Below, one piece after another: positions 23,921 to 32,583 of a stretch of 64,000 nt of DNA (position 1 is its first letter; every line of letters starts with the position of its first letter). Under the pieces are notes generated by a model. It was given only the letters and a program-made list of their open reading frames with translations, was not told where the DNA came from and ran no database searches. A program made the translations under genes and the position numbers. The stretch spans positions 2,170,001-2,234,000 of the forward strand of contig CP126124.1 in NCBI GenBank assembly GCA_030123545.1, in the 5' to 3' direction. Origin of the DNA: Burkholderiaceae bacterium. GTDB taxonomy: Bacteria; Pseudomonadota; Gammaproteobacteria; Burkholderiales; Burkholderiaceae_C.

Positions 23921-25273
23921 TCAGGTTTCGCTCAGGCTCGCGCCGTCCCGCGTCGCCGCGCTTACGGCCGGCCGGGAACCCGCGCCGGGGCTGCCCGCGA
24001 TCTGCGCCGATTCGGGCAGCGGCATCAGCAGCAGCAGCCGGGTGCCGCCACCGTCGCCGCGGCACGCGGAGAATTCCAGACTCGCGCCGATCGCCCGTGC
24101 CCGTTCGCGCATGCCGCGCAGCCCGCGACCCGGCTCGTGGCGATCGGCCAGCGAGGCCTGGATGCCGCGCCCGTCGTCGCAGATTTCGAGCAGCAGGCAG
24201 CGGTGCGATTCGACGTAGCGGCAGGTCACCTCGACCAGCGACGCGCCCGAATGCCGCAGCACGTTCGACAGCGCCTCCTGGCCGATGCGCAGCAGCTGCA
24301 GCACCCTGTCGCGCGGCAGGCCTGCGAGCGCGCTCGAATCCTGCATGTTCCAGCTCATCTCGATGCCGAGCCGGTCCAGCGCCGGCTGCACCCGGTAGCG
24401 CAGCCGCGCGAGCGCATCGATGATCGAGTCGTGCTCGCCCTCGATCGCGTCGACCATGATCTTCAGATCGAGCAGGCATTGCTCGAGCGCGACCGCCAGC
24501 GCCCGCTGCTGCGGCGAACCCGGGTCCAGTTTCGCGATCAGGTTCACGAGCTGCGAGCCGACACCGTCGTGCAGATCGCTCGCGATCCGCTTGCGCTCGC
24601 TGTCGATCGCGTAGCGCCGCAGTTGCTCGCTGCGCACGGCCTGCTCCGCGCGCAACCGCGCGAGCGCCTGGACATGCTCGGCGCGGCCGACCATGCGCTC
24701 TGCGCCCAGCGCCCGGCCGGTCATCACGATCCAGATCACCATCACCAGCTCGGGGTACAGGTACTGGCCCGACGCCGTGCCCGAGAACAGCGTGTCCGCA
24801 TGCACCACGTCGTTTACCGCGATGCCCAGGGTCGCGGCCGTCATCAACGCGAGGAACCAGCGGTAGCGCCCGGCGAGCCGGCCCGACCCCCAGCAGATGC
24901 CCGCGGCCAGCACCAGGCACAGCACGACGTTGGCCACCTGCCAAAGGTGGAAGAACCCGCTGTACAGCCCGGTCCCTTCGAGGCAGATCGCGCCCAGCAT
25001 CACGGTGCCGGCCATCGCCTGCGCGATCCAGATCCAGTGCAGCCAGCCGCGCTCGATGGCGGCGCTTTGCAGCAGCAGATAGGCGACCGCCGCGATCGAC
25101 CATTGGTAGCTCGCCGTCACGCTGAACGCCGACAGCGCGTTGCCCGGCTGGTCGTCGAAGCGCCAGACGAACAGCAGATTGAACCCGAGCGCGGCGACCG
25201 CGAACAGCATCGCGCGGTCCAGGCGGGTGCGCCGCCCGAACCAGCCGATCAGCGCCGGGACACCAGATGCCAT
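23921..25273 (-). CDS. Sensor histidine kinase, HisKA_3 (NarX/LiaS-like) type
   Basis: 450 aa. The first 200 residues are membrane segments (about six helices) with short loops and no large periplasmic domain, so it probably senses a membrane or intramembrane signal. The phosphoacceptor is in ERKRIASDLHDGVGSQL (about His240). The ATPase domain has QEALSNVLRHS, CDDGRGI and GRGLRGMRERA. It lies just downstream of a LuxR-type response regulator on the same strand, its likely partner. Confidence 0.9.
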   Translation of the reverse strand: MASGVPALIGWFGRRTRLDRAMLFAVAALGFNLLFVWRFDDQPGNALSAFSVTASYQWSIAAVAYLLLQSAAIERGWLHWIWIAQAMAGTVMLGAICLEGTGLYSGFFHLWQVANVVLCLVLAAGICWGSGRLAGRYRWFLALMTAATLGIAVNDVVHADTLFSGTASGQYLYPELVMVIWIVMTGRALGAERMVGRAEHVQALARLRAEQAVRSEQLRRYAIDSERKRIASDLHDGVGSQLVNLIAKLDPGSPQQRALAVALEQCLLDLKIMVDAIEGEHDSIIDALARLRYRVQPALDRLGIEMSWNMQDSSALAGLPRDRVLQLLRIGQEALSNVLRHSGASLVEVTCRYVESHRCLLLEICDDGRGIQASLADRHEPGRGLRGMRERARAIGASLEFSACRGDGGGTRLLLLMPLPESAQIAGSPGAGSRPAVSAATRDGASLSET

Positions 25274-25337
25274 TGCGTTGCCTGTGCTTGTTCGCGGGCC
25301 AGCGGACGGCGCGCGCCGCGTGCGGTCGGCGGACGGC

Positions 25338-26135
25338 CTAGACCAGCAGGCCGCGCGCTCCGGCGAAGCTGACGGCCTGCGCGCGATTCGACACGCGCAG
25401 CTTCCTGTAGATGTTCTTCACGTGCGTGTTCACGGTCTGGCCGCTGATCGAAAGCCGCTTGCCGATTTCGACGCTGGTATAGCCGTTCGCAACCATCTTC
25501 AGCACCTCGGTTTCGCGCCCCGACAGCGGGTCGGCGTCGGCGCCGCTGCGCTGCGGCGCACTGCCCGGCCGAAGCTCGAGCCGGCCGAGCAGCCGGCGCG
25601 CCAGGTTCGGCGTGATCGACGCACCGCCGTTGACCACCTGCAGCACCGCCTGCGGGAAGTTGCCGAACCAGGAGTTCTTCAGCAGGTAGCCGGTCGCGCC
25701 CAGTTCGAACGCGCGCAGCGCATGTTGCTCGTCTTCCAGCGCGGACACCACGATTGCCTCGGCCTCGGGCCGCAGCGCCTTCATCTGCTCGATCAGGTCG
25801 AAGCCCGAGCCATCGCCCAGGCTCAGGTCGATCATCATCACGTCGAACTCGCGCGACGCGATCAGCCGGCGCCCCTCGCGCGCGCTGCCCGCCTGCCCGA
25901 CCAGCGTGATCCGCAGATCGGCGACCAGCTCTTGCGCCATCACGCGGCGGATGTGCGGATCGTCGTCGATCAGAAGCACGCGTACCGGCCGTTCCGGCTG
26001 CCCGGTCAGGAACTCGGGCCAGAGCGAAGGTGCCTGCGTCTGGCCGTGCACCGCGAATTTCGGGTGGATGCCCGCCGGCGGGCTTGCGCTTGCCGCTTCC
26101 GGCCCGTGTTCGGCGCTATCGTTTCTTTCGCCCAT
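25338..26135 (-). CDS. NarL/FixJ-family response regulator with LuxR helix-turn-helix
   Basis: 265 aa. A receiver domain follows a 50-residue N-terminal extension: acid pocket LLIDDD, phosphoacceptor in MMIDLSLGDGSG, conserved Lys in GYLLKNSW. C-terminal LuxR domain: LSGRETEVLKMVANGYTSVEIGKRLSISGQ and NTHVKNIYRKL. The start at 26135 is supported by an AGGAGAGG ribosome site. It precedes the HisKA_3 kinase by 64 bases, forming a two-component system whose targets are unknown. Confidence 0.93.
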   Translation of the reverse strand: MGERNDSAEHGPEAASASPPAGIHPKFAVHGQTQAPSLWPEFLTGQPERPVRVLLIDDDPHIRRVMAQELVADLRITLVGQAGSAREGRRLIASREFDVMMIDLSLGDGSGFDLIEQMKALRPEAEAIVVSALEDEQHALRAFELGATGYLLKNSWFGNFPQAVLQVVNGGASITPNLARRLLGRLELRPGSAPQRSGADADPLSGRETEVLKMVANGYTSVEIGKRLSISGQTVNTHVKNIYRKLRVSNRAQAVSFAGARGLLV

Positions 26136-26519
26136 GATCCTCTCCTTGATTTTGCTGCCGCCTTTTCCCGCCGCTTCTCGGCGTTCCGGGATCAGACATT
26201 TCATGACACGATAACACGATAGTTGTTACAACTTTCGTTCAAGCACCAGGGGTGTGAGGTTCGTGTCGCCGCTTTCGTTGGGGGAAACACTAAGCGATAA
26301 CCCTGCCTGATTCCAGCCCAAAAAATCACGGCTGTTTTCGGTTTTACACAAGTTACGTGCTGACACGGACTGGCGCGGAATCTCGAGTCGGCGCGGCTTG
26401 CCGCTCACACCAGGAATCGCTTTCACGGTCGGCGCCGACCGGCACAGGGGGCTGATCGTAAGAAAGTCGCGCCCGGCGGCGACAAATCGCTGGTCGCCCG
26501 CAAACTCGAGGAGCCGTCG
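26136..26519. other. Divergent promoter region
   Basis: 384 bases between the response regulator and the DUF1223 gene. It contains the palindrome AGTTGT-T-ACAACT (26221-26233) and an AT-rich stretch with TTTTCGGTTTTACAC (about 26335-26349). A 66-codon minus-strand frame at 26226-26426 has no support. No RNA gene recognised. Confidence 0.5.
26221..26233. promoter_or_regulatory. AGTTGTTACAACT palindrome, operator-like
   Basis: Perfect 6+6 dyad with one central base, about 90 bases upstream of the response regulator start and near an AT-rich potential promoter. Candidate binding site of the regulator itself. Confidence 0.35.
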
Positions 26520-27275
26520 ATGCGCAGCACTATTCGTTTGATAGCTATGTTCCTAATGTACATCATGGCTACAGCCGGATTTGCGATGGAAGACGAATGC
26601 GCGGCGCGGTCCGGTCCGCAGATTGCGCCGGTGATCGAGCTCTACACCTCCGAGGGCTGCAGTTCCTGTCCGCCTGCCGAGCAATGGCTGTCCAGGTTGA
26701 AGGCGGGCGCGGCGAGCCGGGGCGCGGTGGTCGAGGCGTTTCATGTCGGCTACTGGGACTCGATCGGCTGGGTCGACCGTTTCGCTGCGCCGGCGTTCAC
26801 GGACCGCCAGCGGGACGCTGCCGCGCGGAACGGCCTGCGCACGATCTACACGCCGCAGGTGCTGCTGAGCGGCCGCGACTGGCCGCAATGGGGCGGCGAT
26901 GCCGATCCGTTGCGGCCGACCGGGCCGGCTCGGGTCGGCATCACGCTGCGCGAAATCGGCCATGACCGGTTCGAGGCCGCGGTCACGACGGCCGCCGGCG
27001 CACCGGCCGCGTGGAGCGCGTACTGGACCGTCACCGCGGACGGCTACAGCACTCAGGTCGGCGCCGGCGAGAATGCCGGCCGGCTGCTGCGGCATGACTT
27101 CGTCGTGCGCCAATACACGCCGGTCGGCGAATACCGCAGCGCGCCTGGCGTCGCCCAGCTTCTCACGCTGCGCAGCATCGCCTCGGACCCGGACCACCCG
27201 CGCCGCATCAACCTCGTGGTGTTCGACCCCCGCACCGGGCGGCCGCTGCAGGCCGTCTCCGCGGCCTGCTCCTGA
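26520..27275 (+). CDS. Exported DUF1223 thioredoxin-like protein
   Basis: 251 aa. A signal peptide (RLIAMFLMYIMATAGFA) leads into a thioredoxin-fold protein. The family hallmark VIELYTSEGCSSCPPAEQW is near residue 38, with Cys-Ser-Ser-Cys in the redox position, then HVGYWDSIGWVDRFA and TPQVLLSG. Members are periplasmic and probably redox-active, but no reaction has been settled. The signal peptide codons carry the dispersed motif TTTGATAGCTATG (26537-26549), so the leader seems to have been built or altered by that repeat. It converges with the GST-like gene (9-base gap). Confidence 0.88.
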   Translation: MRSTIRLIAMFLMYIMATAGFAMEDECAARSGPQIAPVIELYTSEGCSSCPPAEQWLSRLKAGAASRGAVVEAFHVGYWDSIGWVDRFAAPAFTDRQRDAAARNGLRTIYTPQVLLSGRDWPQWGGDADPLRPTGPARVGITLREIGHDRFEAAVTTAAGAPAAWSAYWTVTADGYSTQVGAGENAGRLLRHDFVVRQYTPVGEYRSAPGVAQLLTLRSIASDPDHPRRINLVVFDPRTGRPLQAVSAACS

Positions 27276-27284
27276 TCCAGCCGA

Positions 27285-28223
27285 TCAGGCCGGCGCCGCC
27301 CTCTTCAGCACGTAGCCGATCCGCGGCAGGTGCACGTGGACGATGCCGGCGCGCGGGTCGGTGCGGCGCAAGGTGTAGTGCATGCGCGTCGCGGCGATCA
27401 GCGTGCCGACGGCCGGCTCGGGCCCGAACGCGTCGCCGCTGATCGCAACCAAGGTGCCGAGCGCAATGCCGTGCTCGTCCTGGAACGGCTCGTCCTTGAG
27501 CTGCGCCGGCGTCGCAGCGGCGGCCAGCGCGATCGCCTGTGCCGCGTCGAAGCGCTGCATGCTGCCATGGCCGAGCGCGGCCATCCGGTCCATCCATGCG
27601 ACTACGCCCGGCGTCGCATCGAAAATCCCGGCCAGCGCCGGCGTGCGCGCGCGCGTGAACCACAGCGGGTGGAAGGCGGCGAAGTCGGCGATGCAGGGCA
27701 GGTCGCCGAGCAGGTACGGGTGCTCGTCCAGCATGTTCGCGAGCCGGCGCAGATAGCTCCGGTACGCCGCCGCCGCGTCCGCGGCCGGCTGCCGGGGCAC
27801 CGCAACCCGCATCTTCGCGCGGTCTTCGGCGAAGGCCTTTGCCACTTCGGGCGGCTGGCCGGAAAACATCTGAGCGACGCCGGCCGGCGAGAAGCTGTAC
27901 GCCATCGAAGTCCAGAACAGCGTGGTATCAGCCCATTGCGCCAGAGCACGCGCCAGGCCCTTCAGATGCGGCGGATACAGCGTCGGCTCGCCTTGCCGGT
28001 GCTCGAGGATGTCGCAGATCAGCGCCGTGTCGCAGTAGATGTCGGCACCGATCTGCAGGAACGGCGTCTTGCGGTAGCCGCCGGTGAGCGCGACCACGTC
28101 GGGCTTGGGCAGCACCGCCGGCACGATCACCGACTTCCACGCGAGCTTCTTGCAGCCGAGGACCAGCCGGACCTTCTCGGAAAACGGCGAGGTCGGGTAG
28201 TGGTGCAGGATCAGTTCGCCCAT
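27285..28223 (-). CDS. Glutathione S-transferase family protein
   Basis: 312 aa, longer than a standard GST (about 220). The thioredoxin-like N-terminal domain has ILHHYPTSPFSEKVRLVLG, GYRKTPFLQIGADIYCDT and ICDILEH. A helical domain includes YLLGDLPCIADFAAFHPLW. The last 90 residues form an extra C-terminal domain (GIALGTLVAISGDAFG). The ATG at 28223 is preferred over 28229 because GGAG lies six bases upstream of it. Last gene of the beta-oxidation-type run, 14 bases after the MDR reductase. Confidence 0.85.
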   Translation of the reverse strand: MGELILHHYPTSPFSEKVRLVLGCKKLAWKSVIVPAVLPKPDVVALTGGYRKTPFLQIGADIYCDTALICDILEHRQGEPTLYPPHLKGLARALAQWADTTLFWTSMAYSFSPAGVAQMFSGQPPEVAKAFAEDRAKMRVAVPRQPAADAAAAYRSYLRRLANMLDEHPYLLGDLPCIADFAAFHPLWFTRARTPALAGIFDATPGVVAWMDRMAALGHGSMQRFDAAQAIALAAAATPAQLKDEPFQDEHGIALGTLVAISGDAFGPEPAVGTLIAATRMHYTLRRTDPRAGIVHVHLPRIGYVLKRAAPA

Positions 28224-28237
28224 GGACATCTCCGGCC

Positions 28238-29254
28238 TCAGATCAGCTTGACCAGTTGCTTGCCGAAGTTGCGACCCTTGAGCAGGCCGAGGAACGCCTC
28301 GGGCGCGGACGCGATGCCTTGCGCGATGCTCTCGCGCGGGCGCAGCTTGCCGCTGCCCACCAGCGCGCCGAGTTCGGCTAGCGCCTCGGGCCAGACCTCC
28401 ATGTGCTCGCTGACGATGAAGCCCTCGATCCGGAGCCGGTTCACCAGCAGCAATTGCGGATTGGTCATCGGCAGCGGCTGGCCGTCGTAGCCGGCGATCA
28501 TGCCGCAGAGCGCGATGCGCGCGAACGCGTTCGTGCGCAGCAGCACCGCGTCCAGGATGTAGCCGCCGACGTTCTCGAAGTGGCCGTCGATGCCGTTCGG
28601 GCAGGCTTCCTTCAAGGCCTTGGACATGCTCTTGAGGTCGCCGTGCTGCCGGTAGTCGATGCAGGCGTCGAAGCCGAGCTCGTCGGTCACATAGCGGCAT
28701 TTGTCTGGGCCGCCCGCGATGCCAACCACGCGGCAACCGCGCGCCTTGGCCAGCGCGCCGTAGGCGCTGCCGACGGCGCCGCTGGCGGCGGTGACGGTCA
28801 CGGTGTCGCCGGCTTTCGGTGCGATGATTTTCACGAGGCCGTACCAGGCGGTCACGCCCGGCATGCCGACCGCGCCGAGGTAATGCGACAGCGGCACGTG
28901 GGTGGTGTCGACTTTCTTCAGCATGCCGGGCTGGTTCGCGTCGACCACGCTGTATTCCTGCCAGCCGCCGAATCCGACGACCTTGTCGCCGACGACGAAT
29001 TTCGGGTGCCGGCTCTCGACCACCTCGCCCGCGGTGCCGCCCTGCATCACCTGACCCAGCGGCTGCGGCGCGGCATAGCTCTTCGCGTCGTTCATGCGCC
29101 CGCGCATGTACGGGTCCAGGCTCAGGTAATGGTGGCGCACCAGCACCTGGCCGTCGGCGAGCTTCGGCGTTTCGGATTGGACCAGCTTGAAGTTGCCGGC
29201 CACGGCCTCGCCGTCGGGGCGGTTGTCGAGCAGGATCTGGCGGTTCGTGGGCAT
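28238..29254 (-). CDS. NADPH-dependent MDR reductase (CurA/leukotriene B4 dehydrogenase-like)
   Basis: 338 aa, zinc-free medium-chain reductase. SLDPYMRGRM near residue 46 is the family marker; GVTAWYGL, the cofactor loop TAASGAVGS and the domain EGFIVSEHM follow. Members reduce the double bond of enones or enoyl substrates with NADPH. In the run with acyl-CoA dehydrogenase, thiolase and SDR it may remove unsaturated by-products. 82 bases separate it from the thioesterase gene, and this gap carries a GCTAT/ATAGC motif. Confidence 0.9.
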   Translation of the reverse strand: MPTNRQILLDNRPDGEAVAGNFKLVQSETPKLADGQVLVRHHYLSLDPYMRGRMNDAKSYAAPQPLGQVMQGGTAGEVVESRHPKFVVGDKVVGFGGWQEYSVVDANQPGMLKKVDTTHVPLSHYLGAVGMPGVTAWYGLVKIIAPKAGDTVTVTAASGAVGSAYGALAKARGCRVVGIAGGPDKCRYVTDELGFDACIDYRQHGDLKSMSKALKEACPNGIDGHFENVGGYILDAVLLRTNAFARIALCGMIAGYDGQPLPMTNPQLLLVNRLRIEGFIVSEHMEVWPEALAELGALVGSGKLRPRESIAQGIASAPEAFLGLLKGRNFGKQLVKLI

Positions 29255-29272
29255 CGTCTTTCTCCTTCGTGT

Positions 29273-29289
29273 GCTATCAACTCAATAGC
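29273..29289. repeat. GCTAT-N7-ATAGC dispersed motif copy (intergenic)
   Basis: GCTATCAACTCAATAGC between the PaaI-type thioesterase gene and the MDR reductase gene. Confidence 0.65.
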
Positions 29290-29336
29290 TAACAGTGATT
29301 GTGGAACACCGGCTTGCGGCCGTTTTGCGGATGAAA

Positions 29337-29771
29337 TCAATCGGTCGGCAGCGGGCCGCGGGTATGGTCAGGCCGCTCTGCGCGCGGCACGTACTTGAAG
29401 GTCCCGGTGGCGTGCGCGCAAAGCTGGCCGTCGGCGTCGAACACCGAGCCTTCGACGAACGCCAGGCTGCGCGAGCGGTGCAGCAGCCGGCCCTTGCCGA
29501 CCAGCGTGCGCCCCTGCACCGGGGCCGGTCGCATGAAGCTGGTCTTCATCTCGATCGTGATCGATCCCATGTCCGGCTGCACGCTGCGCGCCGCCGTGGC
29601 CATGATCACGTCGAGATAGGTCATCACGGCGCCGCCATGCGCGACGCCGAACGAGTTGCAATGCTCGGGCCGCGGCGTGAAATGCAGCGTGGATTCGCCA
29701 CCCTCGAAGCGCTCCAGCATGAAGCCGAGCAGCCGCGCGAATGGAATGACGGCACCGAGGTCAATACTCAT
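29337..29771 (-). CDS. PaaI-type hotdog thioesterase
   Basis: 144 aa. The hotdog helix motif is FGVAHGGAVMTYLDVIMATAA, with MKTSFMRPAPVQGRTLVG as the central strands. It hydrolyses acyl- or aryl-CoA esters and is often used to rescue CoA from dead-end thioesters. It lies 16 bases after the SDR gene within the beta-oxidation run. Confidence 0.9.
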   Translation of the reverse strand: MSIDLGAVIPFARLLGFMLERFEGGESTLHFTPRPEHCNSFGVAHGGAVMTYLDVIMATAARSVQPDMGSITIEMKTSFMRPAPVQGRTLVGKGRLLHRSRSLAFVEGSVFDADGQLCAHATGTFKYVPRAERPDHTRGPLPTD

Positions 29772-29787
29772 GCGGTTCGCCGATCGA

Positions 29788-30579
29788 TCAACCGCCGGTG
29801 ATGACCGACACGCCGCCGTCGACCGCCAGCCACTGGCCGGTGATGTGCTTGCCGGCGTCCGACGCGTACAGCAGCGTGATGCCCTTCAGATCCTCGTCGT
29901 CGCCGAGGCGCTGCAGCGGCGCGTGCGCGGCGAGCTTGTCTTCACCGAATTCCTTCAGCGTGCCGCGGGTCATCTTGCTCGGAAAGAAGCCGGGGCAGAC
30001 CGCATTCACCGTGATGTTGTAGCGGCCCCATTCGGCGGCCAGCGCGCGGGTGAAATTGATCACCGCGCCCTTGCTGGTGTTGTACGCGATGGTCTGCATC
30101 TCCGGCGGGTTGCCGCCGAGACCGGCGATCGACGCGAGGTTGATGATGCGCCCTGCGCGGCGCGCGATCATGCTCTTCTTCGCGACCTGCTGGCTCAGGA
30201 TGAAGTAACCGCGGATGTTGAGGTTCATCACCTTGTCCCAGGCCTCGACCGGATAGTCCTCCGCCGGCGCGCCCCAGGCGGCGCCCGCGTTGTTGACCAG
30301 GATGTCGATGTCGCCGAGGCGCTCGAGCGTCTCGTCGGCAAGGCGGCGGATGTCGGCCTCGACCGCGCAGTCCGCCGCGATCCAGCGCGCGTCGATGCCG
30401 GCCGCTTGCAGTTCGGCGACAGCGTTTTCCAGTTCGTCGGCCTTGCGGGCGCTGAGCATCACGCGCGCGCCCGCTTCGCCGAGGGCATGCGCCATCTGCA
30501 AGCCCAGCCCGCGCGAGCCGCCGGTGATGAGCGCGGTCTTGCCCTTGAGATCGAACAACTGATGGATGGTACGGGTCAC
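29788..30579 (-). CDS. Short-chain dehydrogenase/reductase
   Basis: 263 aa classical SDR. The cofactor loop is TGGSRGLG, then NNAGAAWG, active Ser in NLASIAG, YNTSK with Tyr and Lys, and VCPGFFPSKM. The start is GTG at 30579, with CCGGAG six bases upstream and the family N-terminus directly following; the longer open frame reads into the acyl-CoA dehydrogenase gene. Probably reduces or oxidises a 3-oxo/3-hydroxy acyl or alcohol substrate in the pathway. 23 bases after the dehydrogenase gene. Confidence 0.9.
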   Translation of the reverse strand: MTRTIHQLFDLKGKTALITGGSRGLGLQMAHALGEAGARVMLSARKADELENAVAELQAAGIDARWIAADCAVEADIRRLADETLERLGDIDILVNNAGAAWGAPAEDYPVEAWDKVMNLNIRGYFILSQQVAKKSMIARRAGRIINLASIAGLGGNPPEMQTIAYNTSKGAVINFTRALAAEWGRYNITVNAVCPGFFPSKMTRGTLKEFGEDKLAAHAPLQRLGDDEDLKGITLLYASDAGKHITGQWLAVDGGVSVITGG

Positions 30580-30602
30580 GTTAGTCTCCGGTTGACGAGA
30601 AA

Positions 30603-32489
30603 TCAGAACGCCCCTTCGGGCAGCTCGGCGCAGGTCATGTCGCGGCGTTCCACCACGCGCAGCCACGCGCCGATCTTCGGCAATTCGTAGTGAAAGAAAT
30701 AGCCTGTGGTCCCCGCCACACCTTCACATGTAGCTTCGCTTTTGATAGCACAGCAAGCCAGGTCTAGCCAGATCCAGGCAATCACCATGTGGCCGACGGC
30801 CTGCATGTAGGGGACGGCGTTCGCCAGCGCTTCGGCCGGGTCGCCGCTGGCCCAGGCGGCGCGGGTCGCCGCGCGCACACGCTCCAGCGCCTCGGCCAGC
30901 GCCCGGGCGTGCTCAGCGAGCGCGGGCCGCGCCGAGGCCTTGCGGACGGTCGCTTTGACGCGCGCGGCGAGCAGGTCCAACGCCCGGCCGTTCTCCATCC
31001 GCACCTTGCGGCCCAGCAGGTCCAGCGCCTGGATGCCGTGCGTGCCCTCGTGGATCATGTTCAGGCGGTTGTCGCGCCAGTACTGCTCCACGGGAAAGTC
31101 GCGCGTGTAGCCGTAGCCGCCGTGGATCTGGATCGCCAGGCTGTTGGCCTCCAGGCAGTTTTCACTGGGCCAGCTCTTGGCAACCGGCGTCAGCACTTCG
31201 AGCAGCAGCCGCGCTTCGTCCGCGGCCTGGGCGTCGCCGGTGCGTTGCTCGTCGACCAGCTTGGCGCAATACAGCAGCAGCGCCAGCGCACCCTCGCAAT
31301 AGCTCTTCTGCGCCAGCAGCATGCGGCGGATGTCGGCGTGCGCTATCAGGCGCACGGGTGGCTGGTTCACGTCCTTGCCCGCTGCACCCACGGGCCGGCC
31401 CTGTGTGCGCGTCTTCGCGTAGTCCAGTGACGCTTCATAACCGGCCAGGCCAAGCATGGCCGCCGCCATGCCGATGCCGATGCGCGCCTCGTTCATCATG
31501 TGGAACATGCATTTGAGGCCCTCGCCGGGCTTTCCGACGAGATAGCCGACCGCGCCGGCCTTGCCATCGACCGAAAACTTGCCTTCGCCGAAGTTGAGCA
31601 AGGTGTTGACCGTGCCGCGCCAGCCGAGTTTGTGATTGAGGCCGGCCAGCGCGATGTCATTCCTTTGCCCCAGCGTGACGCGCAGCGCCGCGCTGCCGCC
31701 CTCACCCTCTCCCGTAAGCGGGTGAGGGCCGGGGTGAGGGCCGCTCACTTCGACCAGAAATTTCGGCACGACGAACAGCGAGATCCCCTTGACGCCTGGC
31801 ACCAGCTTGCCGTCCGCGCCGGGAATCTTCGCCAGCACCAGGTGCACGATGTTCTCGGTCATCTCGTGCTCGCCGGACGAGATCCACATCTTGTTGCCCT
31901 TGAGGCGGTAGCGCGGCCCCAGCGAGTCGCCTTCGTCCTCCGGTTCGGCGCGGGTGGCGATGTCGCTCAAGGATGAGCCCGCCTGCGGCTCGGAGAGGCA
32001 CATGGTGCCGGCCCAGCGGCCGTTGAACTCATTGGCGGCGAACACCTGTTTTTGCAGCGGCGTGCCGTGCGCCCTCAGCAGGTTGGCATTGCCCACCGAG
32101 AGCAGATTCGAGCCGATGCTGATCGAGGCCTTGGCGAAAAACGCATTGGCCCCGGCCTCGACCAGATACGGCAACTGCATGCCGCCGTGCGCATGGTCCT
32201 GCGCGGCGGCCAGCATGCCGGACTCGGCATAGGCCGCGCGCGCGGCGTGCGTGGCCTGCGGCAGCACCACGCGCAGGCTGCCGTCCGCATTCTTCTCGGT
32301 GCGCGGCTCCTCGGTGTCGACGAGCCGGTTGAACGGCGCGTACTTCTCGCGCGCGATGCGCTCGCAGGTGCCCAGTACCGCGTCGAAGGTCTCGCGCGAA
32401 TGCTCGACAAAGCGCGGGCGTTGCGTCAGCGACTCGGCATCGAGCCAGTCGTAAAGCAGAAAATCCAGGGTCGATCGCAAGCTCATCAC
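30603..32489 (-). CDS. Acyl-CoA dehydrogenase, long form with C-terminal domain
   Basis: 628 aa FAD enzyme for the first step of beta-oxidation. GTMCLSEPQAGSSLSDI and WISSGEHEMTENIVHLVLA are the FAD/substrate signatures; IQIHGGYGYTRDFPVEQYWRD and the catalytic Glu in MIHEGTHGIQALDLLGRK are near residue 450. About 100 extra C-terminal residues are typical of this subfamily. A loop near residue 255 is encoded by a palindromic repeat (31697-31741). A TTTTGATAGC motif near the C-terminus (30740-30749) encodes part of LACCAIKSE. Follows the thiolase gene by about 95 bases. Confidence 0.93.
   Translation of the reverse strand: MMSLRSTLDFLLYDWLDAESLTQRPRFVEHSRETFDAVLGTCERIAREKYAPFNRLVDTEEPRTEKNADGSLRVVLPQATHAARAAYAESGMLAAAQDHAHGGMQLPYLVEAGANAFFAKASISIGSNLLSVGNANLLRAHGTPLQKQVFAANEFNGRWAGTMCLSEPQAGSSLSDIATRAEPEDEGDSLGPRYRLKGNKMWISSGEHEMTENIVHLVLAKIPGADGKLVPGVKGISLFVVPKFLVEVSGPHPGPHPLTGEGEGGSAALRVTLGQRNDIALAGLNHKLGWRGTVNTLLNFGEGKFSVDGKAGAVGYLVGKPGEGLKCMFHMMNEARIGIGMAAAMLGLAGYEASLDYAKTRTQGRPVGAAGKDVNQPPVRLIAHADIRRMLLAQKSYCEGALALLLYCAKLVDEQRTGDAQAADEARLLLEVLTPVAKSWPSENCLEANSLAIQIHGGYGYTRDFPVEQYWRDNRLNMIHEGTHGIQALDLLGRKVRMENGRALDLLAARVKATVRKASARPALAEHARALAEALERVRAATRAAWASGDPAEALANAVPYMQAVGHMVIAWIWLDLACCAIKSEATCEGVAGTTGYFFHYELPKIGAWLRVVERRDMTCAELPEGAF
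31697..31741. repeat. REP-like palindromic element read in frame in the acyl-CoA dehydrogenase
   Basis: CCCTCACCC (31699-31707) pairs with GGGTGAGGG (31720-31728) across a 12-base loop, followed by a second GGGGTGAGGG. It encodes a Gly/Pro/His then Gly/Glu-rich loop absent from the usual family pattern. Confidence 0.75.
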
Positions 32490-32583
32490 GATTCAGAGCA
32501 AACAGCAGGAGCCGCCCCGCAATCGGTGCGGGATCTGGCGTTGAACCGGCGCGGCAACGTCCGCGCTCCCACGCAGCGCTGCC

